A DNA stretch of 7,135 nucleotides, from NCBI GenBank assembly GCA_024711185.1, contig JANJTI010000047.1, forward strand, positions 1 through 7,135, in the 5' to 3' direction. This DNA is from Brevundimonas sp. Its GTDB lineage: Bacteria > Pseudomonadota > Alphaproteobacteria > Caulobacterales > Caulobacteraceae. This document shows, one piece after another, positions 1 through 5,652 of this stretch (the first letter of the stretch is position 1; every line of letters starts with the position of its first letter). The notes beneath the pieces were generated by a model. That model saw nothing but the letters and a program-made list of their open reading frames with translations. It was not told where the DNA came from and ran no database searches. The position numbers and the translations under genes are program-made.

Positions 1-369
1 GGGATCTATGCTGAAGAGGCGCTGGAGCAGGCCCCGGCGACCCTGTGGCGGCGATATTTCGACCGGGAACCCGGCGGGGGGCGGGGCCGCTGGACGGCGG
101 GGGCGGAGCTGCGCCGGCTGGTAGCGTTCCGGGAGCTCAACCTGATCGGCGACTGGCCGATGAAGGGCCGCTTCGACGTCATCTTCTGCCGCAACGTGGT
201 CATCTACTTCGACGAGGCGACCCAGGAGCGGGTGTGGAGCCGGTTCGCGCCGCTTATGACCCCGGGCGCCACCCTGTACATCGGCCATTCGGAGCGGGTG
301 GCCGGCCCGGCCGCGGCCCTGCTGCGTCCGGACGGCCTGACCACCTACCGCATCGGGGGGAGCGCATGA
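1..369 (+). CDS. cheR: CheR chemotaxis receptor methyltransferase, C-terminal part (5' truncated by window edge)
   Basis: This is the last 122 residues of the SAM-dependent methyltransferase that methylates glutamates on chemoreceptors in the cytoplasm. The frame is open from base 1 to the TGA at 367-369, so the start lies outside the window. Diagnostic motifs are [15 protein letters not shown] (fragment residues 57-71), the conserved CheR strand carrying the CRN signature, and LYIGHSE (92-98), the late strand-turn of the methyltransferase fold. The aromatic RRYF near fragment residues 17-20 also fits the family. No pentapeptide-binding insert can be judged from the fragment. The stop overlaps the cheB start (ATGA, 366-369), so the two are probably translationally coupled, as expected for the opposing methylase/demethylase pair. 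An ATG at 160 is internal and is not the start. Confidence 0.95.
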   Translation, partial: GIYAEEALEQAPATLWRRYFDREPGGGRGRWTAGAELRRLVAFRELNLIGDWPMKGRFDVIFCRNVVIYFDEATQERVWSRFAPLMTPGATLYIGHSERVAGPAAALLRPDGLTTYRIGGSA

Positions 370-1400
370 CGCGGCCCGTGACCGTGCTGGTGGTCGACGA
401 CAGCCCCACCATGCGCGGGCTGATCACCGCGGCGCTGCGGCGGGATCCCGACATCGAGGTCGTCGGTTCGGCCGCCGATCCGCTGGAGGCGCGCGAGGCG
501 ATCAAGCGCCTGAACCCGGACGTGATCACCCTGGACGTCGAGATGCCGAACATGAACGGCCTCGAGTTCCTCGAGAAGATCATGCGGCTGCGGCCGATGC
601 CGGTGGTCATGGTCTCGACCCTGACCCAGGCCGGCGCGGACGTGACCGTGGCGGCGCTGGAGATCGGCGCGGTGGACGCAGTCGGGAAGCCGGTCGACGG
701 CACGCCGCCGGCGGTCGCCTTCGCCGAACTGGCGCAGAAGGTGAAGACGGCCGCGGCCTCGCAGGTGCGTGCGCGCGGCGACGCGCCTCCGGCTCCGCCG
801 CCGGCCGCCGCCGACTACCGGCCCGATCCTTCCCATATCCTGGCCATCGGCGCCTCGACCGGCGGAGTCGAGGCCCTGATCACCATCCTCACGGGATTCC
901 CCGAGAATTGCCCGGCGACGGTGATCACCCAGCACATGCCGGCGACCTTCACCCGCAGCTTTGCCGCGCGGCTCGACAAGATGTGCGCGCCGCACGTCGC
1001 GGAGGCCGAGGACGGCGCGCCGATCAAGCCGGGACACGTCTATATCGCGCCGGGCGGAGAAGCCCATCTCGAGGTGGCCGGGGCCAGTCTGCGCTGTCGT
1101 CTGACCCGAAGCGAAACGGTGAACGGCCACCGCCCCTCAGTGGATGTCCTGTTCGAGTCCGTCGCCCGCGCCCGTCGCCCCATGACGGGGGTGATCCTCA
1201 CCGGCATGGGCAAGGACGGCGCCCGCGGTCTGCTGACCATGCGCGAGGCCGGCGCCCGGACGCTTGGACAGGATGAAGCGTCCTGCGTCGTCTACGGCAT
1301 GCCGCGCGCCGCCTTCGAACTGGGCGCCGTCGAGCGCCAGTTGCCGCTCCACCGTCTCCGTCCCGCCATTCTCGACCTGTGCGTCGCCCCCGCCGCCTGA
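366..1400 (+). CDS. cheB: CheB protein-glutamate methylesterase / glutamine deamidase, response regulator
   Basis: This 344-residue protein demethylates (and typically deamidates) receptor glutamates when phosphorylated by CheA. The N-terminal receiver domain (about 1-125) shows the acidic pair D11-D12, phospho-acceptor D57 (in ITLDVEMP) and K108 (in VGKPV). A Pro/Ala-rich linker (about 138-155) leads to the CheB methylesterase domain (about 155-340). There the catalytic triad is visible as S164 (IGASTGG), H190 (ITQHMP) and D284 (GMGKDGA), with the late motif [12 protein letters not shown] (302-313). Length is normal for the family. The start ATG at 366 was chosen because it begins the receiver domain, overlaps the cheR stop by four bases and follows a G-rich GGGGGGAG Shine-Dalgarno. 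The frame stays open upstream to 45, but that stretch lies inside cheR and has no CheB homology. All key residues are intact, so the enzyme should be functional. Confidence 0.97.
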   Translation: MTRPVTVLVVDDSPTMRGLITAALRRDPDIEVVGSAADPLEAREAIKRLNPDVITLDVEMPNMNGLEFLEKIMRLRPMPVVMVSTLTQAGADVTVAALEIGAVDAVGKPVDGTPPAVAFAELAQKVKTAAASQVRARGDAPPAPPPAAADYRPDPSHILAIGASTGGVEALITILTGFPENCPATVITQHMPATFTRSFAARLDKMCAPHVAEAEDGAPIKPGHVYIAPGGEAHLEVAGASLRCRLTRSETVNGHRPSVDVLFESVARARRPMTGVILTGMGKDGARGLLTMREAGARTLGQDEASCVVYGMPRAAFELGAVERQLPLHRLRPAILDLCVAPAA

Positions 1401-1416
1401 GGATCCGTTCAGTACC

Positions 1417-1806
1417 ATGCCCGCCGCTTCCGCCCTCCACGTCCTGATCGTCGACGACCAGCAGACCATGCGCTCCCTCGTCCGCAACAGCCTGCAGCAA
1501 CTTGGCGTCCGCGAGATCATCGAGGCCGCCGACGGCGAGGCCGGCCTGCGCCAGGTGATCAGCAAGCCCGTTCACCTGGTGATCTCCGACTTCAACATGC
1601 CCAACCTGGACGGTCTCGGCCTGCTGCGCGCGATCCGGGCGCACCCGCCGATCAAGACCACCGCCTTCATCATGCTGACGGGCCGGGCCGATCGGGAACT
1701 GGTGCAGCGCGCCGTGCAGTTCGGCGTCAACAACTACCTCGTCAAGCCGTTCACAGTCGCCCAGCTCAAGGAGAAGCTGGAGGCGGTCTTCGGGCCGCTG
1801 ACATGA
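1417..1806 (+). CDS. cheY: CheY-like single-domain response regulator (cheYII position)
   Basis: This is a 129-residue stand-alone receiver. The phosphorylation site is complete: acidic pair D13-D14, phospho-acceptor D58 (ISDFNMPNLDG), T88 (MLTGRA), aromatic switch Y107 and K110 (NNYLVKPF). The Y at K-3 matches Tyr106 of E. coli CheY, so this protein has the classic layout of a motor-binding CheY. It lies 16 bases after cheB, the largest gap in the operon, with GAGGA at 1399-1403 as a possible ribosome site. The ATG at 1417 was chosen because it directly precedes the first receiver strand (LHVLIVDD). The frame is open back to 1264, but those residues are a cheB shadow. The stop overlaps the cheD start (ATGA). 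By position it corresponds to cheYII of the Caulobacter cluster. Whether it acts as motor effector or phosphate sink cannot be told from sequence. Confidence 0.95.
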   Translation: MPAASALHVLIVDDQQTMRSLVRNSLQQLGVREIIEAADGEAGLRQVISKPVHLVISDFNMPNLDGLGLLRAIRAHPPIKTTAFIMLTGRADRELVQRAVQFGVNNYLVKPFTVAQLKEKLEAVFGPLT

Positions 1807-2348
1807 CCGCCGCCCGCCGCGCCGAACATTCCGAGCGCCGGCTCCACGTGGGGCAGGGCGAGCACCACGTGACTTCGGATCCGGACGTTGTCCTGACCAC
1901 GGTGCTCGGCAGCTGCGTCGCCGCCTGCCTGTGCGATCCGGTGGCGGGGGTCGGCGGGATGAACCACTTCCTGCTGCCGGACGGCGCGGGGGCCGGCACC
2001 GACGCCGGGCGGCGCTACGGGGCCTACGCCATGGAACTGCTGATCAACGACCTGCTCAAGTCCGGCGCCCGGCGCGAGCGTCTCGAGGCCAAGCTGTTTG
2101 GCGGCGGGCGCATGTTCGACTCCCTGCGCGACGTGGGACAGGCCAACGCCGACTTCTCCGAGCGCTTCCTGAGGGATGAGGGCATCCGCGTCGTCAGCGG
2201 CAGCCTGAGAGGCATGGGCGGTCGGCGCCTGCACTACTGGCCGGCGTCGGGGCGGGCCCTGCAACGAAGCGTCGCGGACGCGGCGGCGCCGCGACCCATG
2301 CCCGCGCCCGCGGCGCTACCCGCCAGCGGCGAACTGGAGCTGTTCTGA
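1803..2348 (+). CDS. cheD: CheD chemoreceptor glutamine deamidase
   Basis: This 181-residue cytoplasmic enzyme converts specific receptor glutamines to glutamates and in some species binds CheC. The catalytic residues sit where expected: C38 in TVLGSCVAACL, H55 in GGMNHFLLP and T32. Their spacing (6 and 17 residues from the Cys) equals that of Thermotoga maritima CheD as I recall it. Other family motifs are RYGAYAMELLINDLL (71-85), LEAKLFGGGRMF (94-105) and the late GSLRGMGGRRLHYWPASG (133-150). The last 30 residues leave the CheD core as an Ala/Pro-rich linker (about 160-175) ending in GELELF, a tail that resembles the end of CheU. The ATG overlaps the cheY stop. The stop TGA shares its A with the cheU ATG, and GGAG at 2336-2339, inside the tail codons, is the likely cheU ribosome site. 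No cheC is visible in the window. Confidence 0.96.
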   Translation: MTAARRAEHSERRLHVGQGEHHVTSDPDVVLTTVLGSCVAACLCDPVAGVGGMNHFLLPDGAGAGTDAGRRYGAYAMELLINDLLKSGARRERLEAKLFGGGRMFDSLRDVGQANADFSERFLRDEGIRVVSGSLRGMGGRRLHYWPASGRALQRSVADAAAPRPMPAPAALPASGELELF

Positions 2349-2677
2349 TGACGCAGTCCGACCGGGCCCTCCTGGCCGCCCTGGCGACCGAAACCGACGC
2401 GTTGCGGGCGCAACTGGACGAGCTCGCCGGCCGACTGGGCGTATGGATGCGGGACCTGCCGCCGGGTCTCTCCGGCGGGATCGTAACCGAGGCCCAGGCT
2501 TTCGACCTGCTGGGCCAGCGACTGGAGGCGCTGACGATGCTGCTCGAGGGTGTCGCCCGAGGGGAAGCCGTCGCTGACCTGATCGCGGCGGTGCCCCTCG
2601 CGGACATGGCGGATCGCCTCGGCGGGAAAGGGCCGGCGCCGACGATGGCCGCCGGCGACCTCGTACTGTTCGATTGA
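2348..2677 (+). CDS. cheU: CheU-like chemotaxis accessory protein
   Basis: This is a small acidic 109-residue protein with no catalytic motif that I recognise. It is named CheU from its place between cheD and the second cheY, the same position as in the Caulobacter cluster, and from its size; the biochemical role is unknown. The sequence predicts a first helix (about 3-36, heptad-like Leu pattern from RALLAALATETDALRAQL) that may form a coiled coil. It is followed by a Pro/Gly turn (38-46), two further helices (47-70 and 73-92) and a short Gly/Pro linker ending in GDLVLFD. That C-terminus parallels the CheD C-terminus. No signal peptide or membrane segment is seen. It starts on the ATG that shares one base with the cheD stop and ends three bases before the next cheY. 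Homology to the named CheU is inferred from synteny, not from an alignment. Confidence 0.8.
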   Translation: MTQSDRALLAALATETDALRAQLDELAGRLGVWMRDLPPGLSGGIVTEAQAFDLLGQRLEALTMLLEGVARGEAVADLIAAVPLADMADRLGGKGPAPTMAAGDLVLFD

Positions 2678-2680
2678 ACG

Positions 2681-3277
2681 ATGGCGAGCGCCTTCCGATC
2701 GCGGGTCAATCTGGAGCACTCCTCGGTGCTGCTGATCGACGACAACCCCAGGTCGCTGGACATGCTCAGTTCGATCTTTCACGGCTTCGGGGTGAAGGAA
2801 CAGATCAAGTGCGAGAGCGCGATCGCCGCGACGGACATCCTGCGGCGCCGCCTGATCGACCTCGTCCTCGTGGACTGCTCGATGCCCGAGATGGACGGCT
2901 ACGACTTCGTCCGCTGGCTCCGCCGCGAGACGGCGCCGCCCCTGCGCTATGTCCCGATCATCATGCTGACCGGTCACGCGGCGCAGTCTCTCGTCCACAA
3001 GAGCCGCGACTGCGGAGCGAGCTTCGTCGTGGCCAAGCCGCTGACGCCGGCGGTGTTGCTGAAACGCATCCTCTGGTTGGGCGCGGACGAACGGCAGTTC
3101 GTCGAATCGGACGAATATCTGGGGCCGGACCGGCGGGTGCGGAACTTCGGGCCTCCGCTCGGCCAGCCGGGCCGTCGCGCGGGCGACCTCTCAACCCACG
3201 TAGGCGCGGCCAGCGAGCCGAACCTGGATCAGGCGGATATCGACATGCTTCTCAAGCCCCAACGAGTGACGCTGTGA
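2681..3277 (+). CDS. cheY: CheY-like response regulator with long Arg-rich, FliM-motif C-terminal tail (cheYIII position)
   Basis: This 198-residue protein has a receiver domain (about 12-135) plus a roughly 60-residue tail. The phospho-site is intact: D20-D21, D65 (VLVDCSMPEMDG), T97 (MLTGHA) and K119 (VAKPL). The position equivalent to E. coli CheY Tyr106 is V116, so the usual switch aromatic is missing, although F115 is adjacent. The tail has two parts. One is an Arg-rich segment (Y146 to D169, with GPDRRVR and PGRRAGD), similar to the arginine-rich tails of the c-di-GMP-binding Cle CheY-like proteins of Caulobacter. The other is LDQADIDMLL (182-191), closely matching the FliM N-terminal peptide. 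From memory, the Caulobacter gene at this position is cheYIII and may be one of the cle genes. The ATG lies three bases after the cheU stop; no strong Shine-Dalgarno is visible, so coupling is likely. The stop overlaps the cheE start. C-di-GMP binding is inferred only. Confidence 0.92.
   Translation: MASAFRSRVNLEHSSVLLIDDNPRSLDMLSSIFHGFGVKEQIKCESAIAATDILRRRLIDLVLVDCSMPEMDGYDFVRWLRRETAPPLRYVPIIMLTGHAAQSLVHKSRDCGASFVVAKPLTPAVLLKRILWLGADERQFVESDEYLGPDRRVRNFGPPLGQPGRRAGDLSTHVGAASEPNLDQADIDMLLKPQRVTL
3224..3253 (+). other. FliM N-terminal-like peptide motif in the CheYIII tail
   Basis: These codons specify LDQADIDMLL. The FliM N-terminus that binds phosphorylated CheY in enteric bacteria reads LSQAEIDALL. 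Seven of ten positions are identical, and D for E is conservative. The motif sits about 15 residues after the Arg-rich segment and seven residues from the protein end, behind a flexible Gly/Ala/Ser stretch, as expected for an exposed docking peptide. That it binds a receiver surface is inference. Confidence 0.7.
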
Positions 3278-3729
3278 GCGGGGCGCGGCTGGTCAAGGTC
3301 CAAAGCGGCCTGGCGCGTCAGCTGGCGCGGCCCGGGGGGCGGACCCTGGCCGATGCCGAACGAATGGCCGATGCGGCGCTGCAGACCCACCGCTCGGACG
3401 CCTTTGCCGAGCTCGGGCGTCTGATCACCGAACTTGAGGCGGCCTGCACGACCCGCGCTGCGCAGGACCGCGAGCGGGTCTACGCGCTGGGGGCGAGCCT
3501 CGTCGATCTGGCTGGATTCTTCGACACGGGGCCCTTCTACGAAGCTGCCTACAGCCTCTGCGACCTGACCGACCGCTCACGCGACGGCGCGCTGTGGAGC
3601 TGGGAGGCGGTGCAGGTGCACGTCCAGGCCCTGCGCCTGCTTCACCTCGCCGGACTGGGCGAGGCCGGGCCCGACGCCGCCGCCCTGCTCGCAGGCCTGC
3701 GCCGCCTGGTCGCTTCGATCATCGACTGA
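3274..3729 (+). CDS. cheE: CheE-like chemotaxis accessory protein
   Basis: This 151-residue, probably all-helical cytoplasmic protein is the last gene of the che operon. It is identified as CheE by its position after the second cheY, as in Caulobacter; the family has no established activity. There is no signal peptide, membrane span or clear catalytic motif. A basic N-terminus (residues 1-25) is followed by helices around 26-59, 62-82, 86-98, 106-126 and 132-150. A conspicuous segment is LWSWEAVQVHVQALRLLHLAGLG (107-129), with buried-looking Trp residues and H117. The start is GTG at 3274, overlapping the cheYIII stop (GTGA). No ATG lies nearby in frame, and upstream residues in this frame are an out-of-frame read of cheYIII. 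No good Shine-Dalgarno precedes it, so translation probably depends on coupling. The stop lies 42 bases from the 3' end of a convergent tRNA gene, with no convincing terminator between. Confidence 0.82.
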   Translation: MSGARLVKVQSGLARQLARPGGRTLADAERMADAALQTHRSDAFAELGRLITELEAACTTRAAQDRERVYALGASLVDLAGFFDTGPFYEAAYSLCDLTDRSRDGALWSWEAVQVHVQALRLLHLAGLGEAGPDAAALLAGLRRLVASIID

Positions 3730-3771
3730 AGAGGAAAGCTGCGCCGCCGCCGGGAGGCATGGCGGGGCCGG

Positions 3772-3861
<90 letters not shown>

Positions 3862-3895
3862 GCGGGGCCGAACGTCTCTGGTCGAACGGACGGCC

Positions 3896-3924
3896 TAACT
3901 AGTCGGAGAGGGGCCGGGCCGCAA
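3896..3924 (-). promoter_or_regulatory. possible promoter for tRNA-Ser
   Basis: On the minus strand TTGCGG (3919-3924) is followed after 17 bases by TAGTTA (3896-3901). A GC-rich stretch (GGCCGTCCG) follows, resembling the discriminator of stable-RNA promoters. This leaves a leader of roughly 25-30 bases before the mature tRNA 5' end at 3861. The -10 match is poor, and the spacing differs from the short-spacer Caulobacter housekeeping consensus, so this is tentative. Confidence 0.28.
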
Positions 3925-3945
3925 GCGGGCGGCGACGGAAATTCG

Positions 3946-4902
3946 TCAGCGCAGGGCGGGCAGGGGCAGGCCAAGGGCCTCGCCGGCGGAAAGGTCGCCG
4001 TCGGCGACGCGGTAGAGTTCGGCCGGGCGGCCGCCAGTGGCGGCGGAGAGGCGTCCGGTGGGGCGGACAAGGCCGGTGCGCTCGACTCCCCGACGGAAGT
4101 TCTGCTTGTGCAGCGACAGGCCTGAGACCGCCTCGGCGGCGGACTGCAGGCCGGAGAGGGTGAAGGTTCCCGGCATCAGGTCGAACAGCACCGGGCGGTA
4201 GCGCAGCTTGGCGCGCAGCCGACCGAGCCCGGTGGCGAGGATGCGGCGGTGGTCGGAAGCCATGGGACGGCCCGACGCCAGGGTCGACGGCGGCCGGTCG
4301 CCGTCACGCGCCGCCTCAACCACAAGCCCGGCCTCGTAGAGCAGTTCGTAGCGCTCCAGCACCCGGCTCTCATTCCAGCGCAGGTCTGCGCCGGCGGCGA
4401 ACAGGGTGTCGACCCGGGCGCGCCGGCGGGCGTCTTCCCCCGCCCAGGCGCGCAGGGCTTCCAGCATCGGCCCGACGCACGGCGGAGCTCCCTCGCGGCG
4501 ATCCTCCCAGGGAAAGAAATCCAGCACCGGCGTCCAGCGAGCGTCGGCCTGGGGCACGTCGGCGGAGTCCGCGGTGAGGGCGAGGTAGCCGACCGACACT
4601 TCGCGGCGCCGCTCGGGACCGGGGGTGGCGCGGGGGCTGTCGCGGCCCAGATCGCCGAAGGTGTAGAGTTGCTCGACGAAGCCGAGGCGGAAGCCGGTCT
4701 GGGCGGTGACGAACGCCCTGAGCGCAAGTTCGAAGGTGCGGTCGCGGACCGGGTCGAATGGCCCGAAGGGCAGGGCGGCGTCGCCGTCGACCCCGGGCGT
4801 CGTGAGAACGCTGGCCGCGCCGTCGCGCAGGGCTATGACCACGGCGGACAGGCCGATGCGAACGCCGGCCTGGTCGATCGACGGGTCCAGCGTCGCGCCC
4901 AT
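3946..4902 (-). CDS. nadQ: NrtR/NadQ-like transcriptional regulator: degenerate Nudix domain plus winged helix
   Basis: This 318-residue protein belongs to the Nudix-related regulators, which sense NAD-pathway metabolites and repress NAD biosynthesis genes. The alphaproteobacterial branch is called NadQ or 'NAD regulator in Alphaproteobacteria'. The N-terminal Nudix-like domain (about 13-150) keeps the shape of the Nudix box around residues 47-72, but the catalytic RE..EE pattern reads RAFVTAQTGF (62-71). The metal-binding glutamates are gone, so it should bind rather than hydrolyse. A middle segment (about 155-235) leads to a winged helix (about 238-300) with FDLMPGTFTLSGLQ (240-253), LHKQNFRR (264-271), GLVRPTG (277-283) and GGRPAELYR (290-298), the usual NrtR DNA-binding signature. 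The ATG has GGAG five bases upstream, placed across the stop of the HD gene two bases away, so the two are probably co-transcribed. The nadQ name is from family recall; no NAD gene or operator was identified here. Confidence 0.85.
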   Translation of the reverse strand: MGATLDPSIDQAGVRIGLSAVVIALRDGAASVLTTPGVDGDAALPFGPFDPVRDRTFELALRAFVTAQTGFRLGFVEQLYTFGDLGRDSPRATPGPERRREVSVGYLALTADSADVPQADARWTPVLDFFPWEDRREGAPPCVGPMLEALRAWAGEDARRRARVDTLFAAGADLRWNESRVLERYELLYEAGLVVEAARDGDRPPSTLASGRPMASDHRRILATGLGRLRAKLRYRPVLFDLMPGTFTLSGLQSAAEAVSGLSLHKQNFRRGVERTGLVRPTGRLSAATGGRPAELYRVADGDLSAGEALGLPLPALR

Positions 4903-4904
4903 GG

Positions 4905-5552
4905 CTACTCCGTGTGCCAGGCGTCGGCGGCCGGGATCAGGCCGACGGCTTCGGCCAGCACCCGGTACCGCTCGAGATAGCGCTGCTGGGCCACCGGGGC
5001 GGGCAAGGGTTCGATGACAAGGTCATATCCCGCCGGCGGAGCGCCGAAGAAGCCGAGCGACTCCTTCCTTGTGAAGCCGGCCAGCTGGGTGGCCTCGAAG
5101 AAGGCGCAGGCGCGGTCGGCCTTCTTGATCAGGGTCTTGATCTCGACCGGGTTTTTCGGGGGCAGGCCGAAGCGCAGATGGATGGCCGCCTCCAGTCGGG
5201 CCTCGAAGGCCTTGTAGTTGACGCCGAGCGCCGATTTGAACGGCGAGATCATGTCGCCGATCACGTACTCCGAGGCGTCGTGGAGCAGGGCGGCGAGGCG
5301 CCATTTCGGCTCCAGACCGGGCCGGACGTGGGCGGCGATCTCCTCGACCACGCAGGAGTGCTGGGCCACCGAAAAGGCGTGCTCGCCAATGGTTTGTCCG
5401 TTCCAGCGGGCCACGCGCGCGAGGCCATGGGCGATGTCCTCGATCTCGATGTCGAAGGGCGAGGGGTCGAGCAGGTCCAGTCGGCGGCCGGACAGCATGC
5501 GCTGCCAGGCGCGCGGGGCTTTGGCGGAAGAGGGGCGGGGCGTGACGGCCAA
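4905..5552 (-). CDS. HD-domain phosphohydrolase, YfbR-like (5'-deoxynucleotidase type)
   Basis: This 215-residue cytoplasmic metalloenzyme of the HD superfamily most resembles YfbR-type nucleoside 5'-monophosphatases. The metal ligands are visible: H58 (GEHAFSVAQHS), H91-D92 (LLHDASEYVIGDM) and D146 (IKKADRAC), in the H...HD...D order and spacing of YfbR. The start is taken as TTG at 5552, preceded by AGGAA at good spacing. The only nearby ATG (residue 19, 5496-5498) has no ribosome site and would cut into the segment RAWQRMLSGRRLDLL, which I recall as conserved at the start of this family in alphaproteobacteria. It sits two bases upstream of the Nudix-type NAD regulator. The pairing suggests a role in nucleotide or NAD metabolite turnover, but substrate specificity cannot be read from sequence. 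Confidence 0.88.
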   Translation of the reverse strand: MAVTPRPSSAKAPRAWQRMLSGRRLDLLDPSPFDIEIEDIAHGLARVARWNGQTIGEHAFSVAQHSCVVEEIAAHVRPGLEPKWRLAALLHDASEYVIGDMISPFKSALGVNYKAFEARLEAAIHLRFGLPPKNPVEIKTLIKKADRACAFFEATQLAGFTRKESLGFFGAPPAGYDLVIEPLPAPVAQQRYLERYRVLAEAVGLIPAADAWHTE

Positions 5553-5570
5553 GGCAGGTTCCTGTCGCTA

Positions 5571-5630
5571 GAGCCTGATCGGCTGAGGTGGAATCGCTTC
5601 GCGATCCCGCCGATCTCGTGAATCAGGCTC
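5571..5630. repeat. compound palindromic (REP-like) intergenic repeat
   Basis: A 60-base imperfect palindrome lies in the spacer upstream of the HD gene. The outer arms GAGCCTGAT (5571-5579) and ATCAGGCTC (5622-5630) are perfect 9-base complements. Nested inside are ATCGGC (5578-5583) with GCCGAT (5609-5614), which partly competes with the outer arm, and a central hairpin ATCGC-TTC-GCGAT (5593-5605) extended by GG/CC across a bulged A. The layered build looks like a dispersed intergenic repeat of alphaproteobacteria rather than an operator. I have a vague recollection of similar sequence in Caulobacterales intergenic regions but could not check copy number. Confidence 0.65.
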
Positions 5631-5652
5631 TCGCAATACGCTGGACCGAAAT

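Noticed and set aside
45..365. Upstream extension of the cheB frame to an ATG at 45
   Set aside because: It lies within cheR and has no receiver homology. The ATGA overlap at 366 places the start precisely before the first receiver strand.
345..1130. Long minus-strand open frame opposite cheB, and a similar one at 2234-2998 opposite cheU/cheYIII
   Set aside because: Composition is His/Arg/Gly-rich with no motif, and the plus strand carries intact che genes throughout.
1264..1416. Upstream extension of the cheYII frame
   Set aside because: The residues are a shadow of the end of cheB; the receiver begins just after the ATG at 1417.
2674..3273. Open frame upstream of cheE running the full length of cheYIII on the same strand
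   Set aside because: It is an out-of-frame read of cheYIII with an Arg/Gly-rich composition and no family motifs; stop-free shadows are common at this GC content. CheE homology begins only around the GTG at 3274.
3747..3765. CCGCC/GGCGG inverted repeat between cheE and the tRNA as a terminator
   Set aside because: The stem has only five pairs with a nine-base loop and no proper T-tract on either strand, which is expected by chance in such GC-rich sequence.
4249..5621. Long plus-strand open frames opposite the NadQ-like and HD genes
   Set aside because: They are antisense shadows with low-complexity Arg/Gly/Ala composition, while the minus-strand products show complete conserved motifs.
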